Shown piece after piece: positions 34,691-40,363 of a stretch of 40,363 nt of DNA (within the stretch, counting starts at the first letter, position 1; the number at the start of each line of letters is the position of its first letter). Both the position numbers and the translations under genes were made by a program. This stretch comes from Chthoniobacteraceae bacterium (GTDB lineage Bacteria; Verrucomicrobiota; Verrucomicrobiia; Chthoniobacterales; Chthoniobacteraceae). Below the pieces are notes generated by a model. That model was not told the origin of the DNA. It made no database searches and worked only from the letters and a program-made list of their open reading frames with translations. The stretch is from assembly GCA_947476045.1 (NCBI GenBank), contig CANJNZ010000041.1, forward strand, positions 1 to 40,363, given 5' to 3'.

Positions 34691-35305
34691 CTACACTTTG
34701 GAAAAAGACCCCTCATTCGCGAGCGCGTGTTCGATGAAGCCGAGGATATCCTTCCGCCCGAAACGCGTCTCCGACGACGTGCTGAAAACCGCCAGCGACT
34801 CCCCACACCACGCCGCGATCTTTTCCTGAAAAAGAGCGATGTGCCTTTGCAACATCCCCGCTTTCACCAAGTCCACCTTGCTGAAAACCAGCGCGAACGG
34901 CACCGCCTCCTCCGCGAGCCACTGCACGAATTCCAAATCAATCAACTGCGCCGGATGCCGCGAATCAATCAGCACAAAAACGCCCGCGAGATTTTCCCGC
35001 CCCGTGAGATAGCCCGCGATCATCTTCTCGAAATGCGCGCGCGAAGTCTTGTCCGTCTGTGCAAAGCCGTAGCCCGGCAGATCCACCAGCGTCCACGCGT
35101 TGTTGATGGTGAAAAAATTGATCAATTGCGTGTGCCCCGGCGTCGCGGAGACCTTCGCCAGATCCTTTGAGCCAGTCAGCAGGTTGAGCAGCGAGGATTT
35201 CCCCACATTCGATCTCCCGATGAATGCAAACTCCCGCAGCCCGGAAACCGGGCACGAATCGAGCCCCGGCGCGCTGGTCAGAAATTTTGCGGAGACGATA
35301 TTCAT
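34691..35305 (-). CDS. engB: Ribosome biogenesis GTP-binding protein EngB (YihA/YsxC)
   Basis: A 204-residue GTPase from the ATG at 35305 (MNIVSAKFLTSAPG), the usual start and length for EngB; the open frame allows an ATG at 35359. Motifs are G1 GRSNVGKSS (30-38), G2 ATPGHTQ with the switch I Thr, G3 DLPGYG (75-80), G4 as SKVD (142-145, canonical TKxD) and a G5-like STSSE. EngB acts in assembly of the 50S subunit. Followed by rsgA after 3 bp. Confidence 0.95.
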   Translation of the reverse strand: MNIVSAKFLTSAPGLDSCPVSGLREFAFIGRSNVGKSSLLNLLTGSKDLAKVSATPGHTQLINFFTINNAWTLVDLPGYGFAQTDKTSRAHFEKMIAGYLTGRENLAGVFVLIDSRHPAQLIDLEFVQWLAEEAVPFALVFSKVDLVKAGMLQRHIALFQEKIAAWCGESLAVFSTSSETRFGRKDILGFIEHALANEGSFSKV

Positions 35306-35552
35306 GGATGCGAGGCGCGGAACGTAAACGCGATCCGCCCGTTTGGGAATGCCCGTCATCGGAATTAGTGGGATAGGCGCTTCGCGCCGGGTTGTTTCAG
35401 TTGTGTCTCGTTCGCCTCCCGGCTTGCCAACCGCCGCAGTGTGTTTCAGAAATCAGGTGTGAAGAATGATCCACCTGCGGGACGACCTCGCAGCCTCTAA
35501 CGCTATGGCGAACCATACTCATCACGCTGACGTAGGAAGCCAACAAACCGTA

Positions 35553-35930
35553 ATGAAGCACAAGACACCATTGCTCCTCTTGGTGCTCGCAATGCTAACG
35601 TCATTCGCATGTTTTCAGAGGCCTGTGGAGACTGTCGCCGAAAAGAAGCGCAATCAGGCTATTCAAATACGTGAGGATCTTCGCTCGATTGATGCGTGTA
35701 TTGACCAATACGCTATCGATAACAACAAGACAGCTGGCGCCTCTGTCGTCTGGGCCGACGTAAAGCAGTATTTCAGATCCGGCACGCGTCTCTACAACAG
35801 CGGCGGCACAGACATCCTTGGCAACTCGTTCACCATCACTTCGGTGGACACAGTGCCTAAAGTCAGCACTACGACCTACACAACTCTGTCCGATGTGGCT
35901 CCTGTGGAGTTCTGGTCGCCATATCGCTAA
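35553..35930 (+). CDS. Stand-alone pilin-like exported protein
   Basis: A 125-residue protein from the ATG at 35553. The N-terminus is a hydrophobic signal (MKHKTPLLLLVLAMLTSFACF); a cysteine lies at the end of it, but the preceding S-F-A is a poor lipobox. The rest has the pattern of verrucomicrobial pseudopilin C-terminal parts: an amphipathic helix with LRSIDACIDQYAIDNNKTAG, VVWADVKQYFRSGTRLY, then DILGNSFTITSVDT. The prepilin G-FTLxE motif is missing, so it would be secreted or anchored rather than assembled. The upstream open frame from 35466 has no coding character. Not part of the pilus cluster 10 kb away. Confidence 0.7.
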   Translation: MKHKTPLLLLVLAMLTSFACFQRPVETVAEKKRNQAIQIREDLRSIDACIDQYAIDNNKTAGASVVWADVKQYFRSGTRLYNSGGTDILGNSFTITSVDTVPKVSTTTYTTLSDVAPVEFWSPYR

Positions 35931-36070
35931 TCGCTGTGCTTCGCGGGGAAATAGGAGCAAGATTTTTGCTCCATTTCACATTATGCCATCCATCGCGGGG
36001 CGGGTGGCTTTTAAGTTTGGTGGGCAAGCCGGGCGTTGACGGTGCGAGCGGCATCGGGCATCGTGTGCGT

Positions 36071-36289
36071 ATGAACTGGCGCGAACGCATTACGAGCGAA
36101 CCCGGGATTCTCCGTGGCAAGCCTTGCATCAAGGGAACACGCATTCCGGTCGCGCTCATCCTCGGATACGTGGCGAGCGGGAAAGATGCGGTGGAGATCG
36201 CCCGTGAGTTTCCCGATGTGACTGCGGAGGACGTGGAAGCCTGCCTGCACTACGCCCGCGATCTGGCGGACTACGAAGCGGCGGCATGA
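36071..36289 (+). CDS. DUF433 antitoxin-like protein
   Basis: A 72-residue protein from the ATG at 36071. It matches DUF433, a small winged-helix family: ITSEPGILRGKPCIKGTRIPVALIL, GKDAVEIAREFPDVTAEDVEACLHYA. DUF433 proteins are commonly encoded directly before a PIN-like toxin, as here, with a 4-bp ATGA overlap. It would neutralise the partner and probably repress the operon. A promoter is expected in the 140 bp upstream, but none stands out. Confidence 0.9.
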   Translation: MNWRERITSEPGILRGKPCIKGTRIPVALILGYVASGKDAVEIAREFPDVTAEDVEACLHYARDLADYEAAA

Positions 36290-36654
36290 GCCTGCTATTT
36301 CTCGGCGACCAATGCGTGCCCGCCAGCATCACGGACGCGCTTCGTGATGCCGGGCATCGAGTTCTCCTGTTACGCGAAGTTCTTCCTATCCGTGCTCTCG
36401 ATCCCATCGTGCTGGCGAAGGCTCGTGAACTCGACGCGATCCTCGTTTCACTCAACGGGGATTTTTCGGACATCGTGGCATATCCGCCCGCAGAGCACGG
36501 TGGCATTATCTCCATTCAGCTTCACAACCACCCCGAAATCATCCCGCAACTCGTGGCCGTCTTGCTTGAATTTCTTCGAGGGAACCCGGTGCGCGATTTC
36601 TACCGGGGAAAGCTGCTGCTGGTGGAGGTGCATCGCATTCGCATCCGGGGCTGA
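36286..36654 (+). CDS. DUF5615 PIN-like toxin
   Basis: A 122-residue protein of the DUF5615 (Mut7-C/PIN-like) family. The N-terminal LFLGDQCVPASITDALRDAGH has the conserved Asp of the PIN-like core (Asp8, where D-x-N/C is typical). An acidic/polar second site follows in ILVSLNGDFSDI (N/D-x-D), then GGIISIQLHNH and a C-terminal VEVHRIRIR. These are predicted RNases paired with DUF433 antitoxins. In many members the first motif is L-D-x-N and the second T-x-D-x-D; here they read G-D-Q-C and S-L-N-G-D, so catalytic competence is uncertain. Translationally coupled to the DUF433 gene. Confidence 0.87.
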   Translation: MSLLFLGDQCVPASITDALRDAGHRVLLLREVLPIRALDPIVLAKARELDAILVSLNGDFSDIVAYPPAEHGGIISIQLHNHPEIIPQLVAVLLEFLRGNPVRDFYRGKLLLVEVHRIRIRG

Positions 36655-36660
36655 TAGCCG

Positions 36661-37890
36661 TTACGCTCCGACGAATTGAGCGCAGAAGGCGCCGTCCACT
36701 TTATCTAGCCAGGGGCGGATGTGGCGGGTGGTGTGGAGGCGGAGGCCGGGCACGGTGCGGGCGGCTTCGTCGGCGACGTGTTCGTTTTCCTCGGGCTCGA
36801 GGGAGCAGGTGGAATAGACGAGGGTGCCGCCGGGTTTCAACAATGTGGCGCAGCGGCGGATGAGGGCGAGCTGTTGGGCGGGGAGTCGCATGGCGTCTTC
36901 CTCGGTGAGCCGCCAGCGGACGTCCACGCGGCGGCGGATGACGCCGGTGTTGCTGCACGGGGCATCAATGAGGATGCGGTCGAAGCTGCGCGGGGGCAGT
37001 TCGGGGGCGTCTTTCATGGTGTCGAGTTCGAGCGTCTGGGTGTTGCGGGTGCCGAGGCGCTCGCAGTTTGCGCGGAGGCGGGCGACGCGGCTTTCCCACA
37101 AATCGCAGGCGACGATGCGGCCCTGGTTTTTCATCATGGCGGCGAGCATGGTGGTTTTGCCTCCGGGCGCAGCGCAGGCGTCGAGGACGATGTCGCCGGG
37201 CTGAGGGGCGAGCATTTCGCAGGCGGCGAGGGTGCTCGGGTCCTGCACGTAGCAGAGGCCGCGTGCGAGCCAGTCTTTGGGGATGCTGGGGACGTGGAGG
37301 GCGAGGGGGTGAAAGGGATGCGGCTCGGAGCCGGGGAGGGCGGCGAGGAGTTCGTCGCGGGTGATTTTGATGGTGTTGGCGCGGACGCAGAGCGGGGCGG
37401 GGGAGTTGTTCCACTCGGCGAGTGCGCGGGTGGCGTCTGCGCCGAAAGTGGCGGTCCATTTTTCCAAAAGGAACTTCGGGTGGCTCCACTGGACGCTGAG
37501 TGGCGCGGCGGCGAGTGCGGCGAGGAGCGGGGTGCGTTCGCGGTCGGCGCGGCGGAGGACGGCGTTGACGAGGCCGCCGGAGCGACGGGCGAGGGAGACG
37601 GTTTCTTTCACCGCCGCCCAGACGGGGATGCGGGTGTGAAAAATCTGGTAGAGCCCGAGGCGGAGGACGGCACGGGTGTCGTCGTCGAGATCGGAGTCGC
37701 GGAGCTTGGCGATGAGGAAGTCGAGTTCGCTGAGGCGGCGGAGGACGCCGTAGAAAAGTTCGGTGACGAGGCCGCGGTCGCGGGTGTCGAGCGGTGTGGT
37801 GTCGAGGCGCTCGTGGAGGAGGTCGTCGGCGTGGGGGCGTTTGCGCTCCCATGCGAGGAGGAGTTGGTGGACGAGTGAGCGGGCGGTCAT
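36661..37890 (-). CDS. rsmB: 16S rRNA m5C967 methyltransferase RsmB
   Basis: A 409-residue protein with two domains. A NusB-like N-terminal domain (about 1-125: RGLVTELFYGVLRRLSELD, LRLGLYQIFH, VNAVLRRADRE) is followed by the m5C methyltransferase core. Motif I is VLDACAAPGGKTTML (235-249), motif IV IDAPCSNTGVIRRRVDVRW with Cys312, and motif VI VYSTCSLEPEENE with Cys362. RsmB methylates C967 of 16S rRNA. It converges with the toxin gene. Upstream of its start is an inverted-repeat cluster. Confidence 0.93.
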   Translation of the reverse strand: MTARSLVHQLLLAWERKRPHADDLLHERLDTTPLDTRDRGLVTELFYGVLRRLSELDFLIAKLRDSDLDDDTRAVLRLGLYQIFHTRIPVWAAVKETVSLARRSGGLVNAVLRRADRERTPLLAALAAAPLSVQWSHPKFLLEKWTATFGADATRALAEWNNSPAPLCVRANTIKITRDELLAALPGSEPHPFHPLALHVPSIPKDWLARGLCYVQDPSTLAACEMLAPQPGDIVLDACAAPGGKTTMLAAMMKNQGRIVACDLWESRVARLRANCERLGTRNTQTLELDTMKDAPELPPRSFDRILIDAPCSNTGVIRRRVDVRWRLTEEDAMRLPAQQLALIRRCATLLKPGGTLVYSTCSLEPEENEHVADEAARTVPGLRLHTTRHIRPWLDKVDGAFCAQFVGA

Positions 37891-37898
37891 GGGCGGGG

Positions 37899-37992
37899 GA
37901 ATGACGGATGACGAATGTCGGATGTCGAATGAATGACGAATGCAAAGACCATGATGGATGGGCGGACTATGCTGATTTCGTCATCCGTCATT
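37899..37992. repeat. Intergenic inverted-repeat cluster A
   Basis: The 16-bp word aatgacggatgacgaa (37900-37915) returns as a perfect inverted copy, ttcgtcatccgtcatt, at 37977-37992. Between them lie direct variants (gaatgtcggatgtcgaat, gaatgacgaatg). It occupies the gap between rsmB and the 3D-domain gene. Confidence 0.85.
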
Positions 37993-38005
37993 TTCTCGCG
38001 TCCAC

Positions 38006-38521
38006 TCACTTGCGCACCTTTTTCTGCAACTCCGCGACCATGCGCCGGACGTGGGAATATTTTTGTCGCGGCTTGAGGACGGCGAGGCTCACGGGGTAGC
38101 TGCCCAATTCCAAAACCTGAATGTGGACGTAGCGCACGCCCCACTTGTTCATCGCGGCGCGCGTGCTCTTGTAGATGTCAATCGTGTAGCGCCCGACGAG
38201 CGCGCTGCCGTAGTCCTCGATGAGATATTCGTCGCCCGTCTCCTCGATGCGAAAACGTGTGCCCGCAGGCAGCCAGCTCCAGTCCGCCGCCGCGCTGTGC
38301 GTGGGCCGCAAGTAGCCGCCGACGGCCGTTGCGCGCCCGCCCGGCTCGCTGTGGTGATATGCGGTCGTCCGCACATACATCCGTGTAGCAGCCGTGGTGC
38401 TGATTTTTTCTCCTGCTTTGGTCGCGAGCGTATGCCCGGCGCTTTCCGTGCTGGTGCATGCACTCAGCCACGCAGCGGTGGCGAGAACTAAGAGGGCGCG
38501 TATGTAGGCCGGGACTGTCAT
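38006..38521 (-). CDS. 3D-domain (RlpA/MltA-like double-psi barrel) lipoprotein
   Basis: A 171-residue protein from the ATG at 38521. It has a lipoprotein signal with lipobox LSAC, Cys22. The mature part has a 3D domain: MYVRTTAYHHSEPGG, GGYLRPTHS, LPAGTRFRIEETGDEYLIEDYG, then GRYTIDIYKSTRAAMNKWG, with the conserved Asp residues of the 3D motif. Such domains occur in cell-wall-active proteins such as MltA-type lytic transglycosylases and Rpf-like factors. Attachment to the membrane and action on peptidoglycan are inferred. The gene is flanked on both sides by similar inverted-repeat clusters, and the open frame upstream of 38521 runs into one of them. Confidence 0.88.
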   Translation of the reverse strand: MTVPAYIRALLVLATAAWLSACTSTESAGHTLATKAGEKISTTAATRMYVRTTAYHHSEPGGRATAVGGYLRPTHSAAADWSWLPAGTRFRIEETGDEYLIEDYGSALVGRYTIDIYKSTRAAMNKWGVRYVHIQVLELGSYPVSLAVLKPRQKYSHVRRMVAELQKKVRK

Positions 38522-38566
38522 CTGATCGCGGAGCGTATGCGGCGGGCAGTGGAATGGGGAAGGGAG

Positions 38567-38672
38567 AAAATGACGAATGTCGGATTCCGAATGTCGGATG
38601 AATGTCGGATGACGAAACGCGCGCATCGTCCGCCGGCTCATTCGTCATCCGAAATTCGTCATTCGTCATCCC
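38567..38672. repeat. Intergenic inverted-repeat cluster B
   Basis: Variants of gaatgtcggatgacgaa on the left half pair with ttcgtcatccg and attcgtcatt on the right. Examples are cggatgacgaa at 38606-38616 with its complement at 38641-38651, and aatgacgaat at 38569-38578 with its complement at 38654-38663. Same words as cluster A, on the other side of the 3D-domain gene. Confidence 0.85.
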
Positions 38673-38727
38673 ATCGCACGTCCCGATTGACTTCCCGTTT
38701 CGCTCGGACACCCTCGCCGCTCTTTCC

Positions 38728-39657
38728 ATGAGCACACAAGCGATCGGTATTGATTTCGGCGGCACCAGCATCAAATCCGCCGTTGTAGAAAACGGCAAAA
38801 TCATCAGCCGCGGACCGGCGATTGATACGCAGAAGCATCTCGCCGCCGGCACGCTGTTCGATGCGATTTTTGAAAACATCGCCACGTTGCGCTCTGCCCA
38901 TCCCGCCGTGTGCGCGGTCGGCATGGGGCTGCCCGGTTTTGTGGACACTGTGCGCGGCATCGTCCACGGCATGGCAAACGTGCCCGGCTGGAACGAAGTG
39001 CCGTTGCTCGCCATGATGCGCGACCGCACCGGGCTCGCCTGTGCGATTGAAAACGACGCCAACGCAATGGCCTACGCTGAGTTCGTCCACGGCGCGGCGA
39101 AAGGTGCGACCAACGCTATTTGCATCACGCTCGGCACCGGCGTCGGCGGCGGGCTGATTCTCGATGGCAAGCTCTACCGCGGCTCGCGATTCGCGGCGGG
39201 GGAATTGGGGCACAGCAGCATAGACCTCCACGGCCCGCGCGGCGTTTACGGCACGCCCGGCGACCTCGAAGTCTATGTCGGCAACCGCCAGATCGGCGAA
39301 CGCGCTGCGCGTCTTTACAACGCCGCCGGGAAACCCCGCTCCGCTGAAACCTGCACGCCCGCCGACCTCGCGCGCCTCGCCGCAGCCGGCGACACCATCG
39401 CCATTTCGTTGTGGGATTCCATCGGCACGGAAATCGGGGCCGCGCTCGTGAATGTCGTCTGGCTCTTGAATCCAGACGCCATCGTCATCGGCGGTGGAGT
39501 CGCAGCCGCAGGTGAACTCGTCTTCGCCCCCATCCGCCGCACGCTCAACGACCGCACCAGCGTGCTCTTTCATGAGCAGCTAAAAATCGCCGCCGCCCAG
39601 CTCGGCAACGACGCCGGCATCCTCGGCTGCGCAGAGCTGGCGCTGGCAGCGCGGTGA
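38728..39657 (+). CDS. ROK-family sugar kinase-like protein lacking zinc cysteines
   Basis: A 309-residue protein from the ATG at 38728. ROK features are the phosphate-binding IGIDFGGTSIKSAVV (6-20), catalytic Asp110 in IENDANAMAYAE, GTGVGGG (136-142) and ELGH (159-162). The family phosphorylates glucose or related sugars, or acts as a sugar-sensing repressor; no DNA-binding domain is present here. The ROK zinc motif C-x-C-G-x-x-G-C-x-E is replaced by G-V-Y-G-T-P-G-D-L-E (172-181): all three cysteines are gone while the glycines and final Glu remain. The preceding DNA is inverted-repeat cluster B. Glucokinase is a reasonable guess, not proven. Confidence 0.9.
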   Translation: MSTQAIGIDFGGTSIKSAVVENGKIISRGPAIDTQKHLAAGTLFDAIFENIATLRSAHPAVCAVGMGLPGFVDTVRGIVHGMANVPGWNEVPLLAMMRDRTGLACAIENDANAMAYAEFVHGAAKGATNAICITLGTGVGGGLILDGKLYRGSRFAAGELGHSSIDLHGPRGVYGTPGDLEVYVGNRQIGERAARLYNAAGKPRSAETCTPADLARLAAAGDTIAISLWDSIGTEIGAALVNVVWLLNPDAIVIGGGVAAAGELVFAPIRRTLNDRTSVLFHEQLKIAAAQLGNDAGILGCAELALAAR

Positions 39658-39687
39658 GCGTTTTCAGAGTCAGAAAGGCTCTGCGAT

Positions 39688-40197
39688 TTAATATGATTGG
39701 GCGTCCTTGCTCATGCGATTGAGGACTTCCTCCCAAGCTGTGCCAGTGTATTTTTTCGCCTCATTCGTGCAGGCGGCGGAGGCACCGGGGTCGGCTTTCC
39801 AGACTGTGACGTTCAATGGCCCAAAGGTTTTTTTGGCGAAGGTTTCGATGTCATCGAGGCCTTTCACGTAGAGTTTGTTTGTGGCGCTCTGACCGAGCGT
39901 GGCGTGGACGCCTGCGAGTGTCGGATCGCTGACCCGGTGCTTTGTCAAAAAACTCGACCACATATAAGCGCGCATCGGTGCCGGAGCCGTGCATTCGTCA
40001 ATCAACTTGCGGACTTGCTGAACGTAGTGAGCGTAATCAGCGGCGTAGCTGGAGCTGGAACGGTTTGCAAAAAGGAAGACACCGTTGAGGTGCGTGATGG
40101 CGTCGTCGCAGAGTTCGGCACCGGCCCAGTCATGTTGTCCGGGGAAGAAGCGCAGGACACACTCCTTGTTGCCGAAGCCGATGGCTGATTGCGACAT
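39688..40197 (-). CDS. Hypothetical protein
   Basis: A 169-residue soluble protein when started at the ATG at 40197 (MSQSAIGFGNKECVLRFF). The longer frame to 40290 would place its start upstream of the promoter seen at 40216-40224, so the shorter form is preferred. No signal peptide or membrane segment. Recognisable words are PGQHDWAGAELCDDAITH and a helical stretch YAHYVQQVRKLIDEC; the C-terminus is Lys/Glu-rich. I do not recognise a family. Upstream DNA is AT-rich compared with the rest of the window, which may indicate a different origin. Confidence 0.7.
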   Translation of the reverse strand: MSQSAIGFGNKECVLRFFPGQHDWAGAELCDDAITHLNGVFLFANRSSSSYAADYAHYVQQVRKLIDECTAPAPMRAYMWSSFLTKHRVSDPTLAGVHATLGQSATNKLYVKGLDDIETFAKKTFGPLNVTVWKADPGASAACTNEAKKYTGTAWEEVLNRMSKDAQSY

Positions 40198-40215
40198 ATC
40201 GGTGCGGTTGAAACA

Positions 40216-40224
40216 ATTATACCA
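40216..40224 (-). promoter_or_regulatory. Extended -10 promoter element
   Basis: On the minus strand TGGTATAAT: a perfect TATAAT preceded by the TGn extension. No good -35 lies at 17 bp (TTGTCA is at 19 bp). Transcription would begin near 40209, leaving only about a dozen bases before the ATG at 40197. Confidence 0.65.
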
Positions 40225-40274
40225 CATTCCACAAACAAGCTGACAAAGTATTGGAAAAGAGATAAAAGGGAGGG

Positions 40275-40363
40275 ATGGGAGGAAACACACTTAAACTGGG
40301 CAGGCCGGATGCGGCTGCACGAATTGATGAACGCTATGCGAGGGAGCCGGATGGATGGCGCAA
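40275..40363 (+). CDS. Start of an unidentified gene, cut by the right edge
   Basis: An ATG at 40275 just behind a purine-rich AAGGGAGGG stretch opens a frame of 29 codons that stays open to the window end. It begins MGGNTLKLGRPDAAARIDER and continues with YAREPDGW. The composition is coding-like (charged, polar). Too short to identify; position and strand are divergent from the gene at 39688. Confidence 0.4.
   Translation, partial: MGGNTLKLGRPDAAARIDERYAREPDGWR

Noticed and set aside
33596-35170. 524-codon plus-strand open frame opposite rsgA and engB
   Set aside because: It spans two convincing GTPase genes on the other strand and has no domain pattern.
36721-37878. 385-codon plus-strand open frame opposite rsmB
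   Set aside because: Gly/Ala/Glu/Val-rich antisense frame of a clear RsmB gene.
37899-38672. CRISPR array
   Set aside because: The repeats are short, degenerate and inverted, with no regular spacers and no cas genes.

Overview
The window is GC-rich chromosomal DNA (about 60% by eye), densely packed with genes on both strands, with no rRNA, tRNA, phage module or CRISPR array that I could find. The gene content points to the Planctomycetes-Verrucomicrobia-Chlamydiae group, most likely a verrucomicrobium. The evidence is surface proteins that begin with an LExxIAPA-type motif, FG-GAP repeats, a DUF1501 protein, a secreted sulfatase, a serine/threonine kinase with an extracellular domain, and verrucomicrobial-style pseudopilins. 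The assignment is inference; no marker gene settles it.

Layout. 1-6.6 kb: three related repeat-rich surface proteins (one cut by the left edge, one with a one-base frameshift), an RlmI-like methyltransferase and a 34-residue basic mini-protein. 6.7-9.4 kb: two small secreted proteins (one Sm-like) closed by a terminator, then a lipase-like hydrolase and an m5C RNA methyltransferase. 9.5-14.3 kb, minus strand: a probable sulfur-scavenging operon, Rrf2 regulator, SsuA/B/C-like transporter and periplasmic sulfatase. 14.4-16.9 kb: an orphan DUF1501 protein and a LysR regulator. 16.9-19.6 kb, plus strand: a tight operon of small membrane protein, B12-binding radical SAM enzyme and Lgt-like protein. 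19.7-23.4 kb, minus strand: phosphatase and DadA-like oxidoreductase, then a c-di-AMP (ydaO/yuaA) riboswitch leading into a Band 7/SPFH membrane protein.

23.7-28.1 kb: a type IV pilus/pseudopilin cluster. Two prepilins and a PilX/GspK-like protein (frameshifted) face a PilO-like protein and a protein joining a response-regulator receiver domain, a membrane helix and a PilN-like periplasmic domain. 28.1-35.3 kb: a ComM-type ATPase, a small conserved protein, a serine hydrolase, the membrane kinase and the GTPases RsgA and EngB. 35.5-40.4 kb: a stand-alone pilin-like secreted protein, a DUF433/PIN-like toxin-antitoxin pair, RsmB, a 3D-domain lipoprotein flanked by inverted-repeat clusters, a ROK kinase lacking its zinc cysteines, an unrecognised gene behind an extended -10 promoter, and the start of a gene cut by the right edge.

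The most notable points are the c-di-AMP riboswitch in front of a Band 7 gene, the receiver-PilN fusion, the radical SAM/Lgt-like operon with altered Lgt motif residues, and the secreted Sm-like protein.
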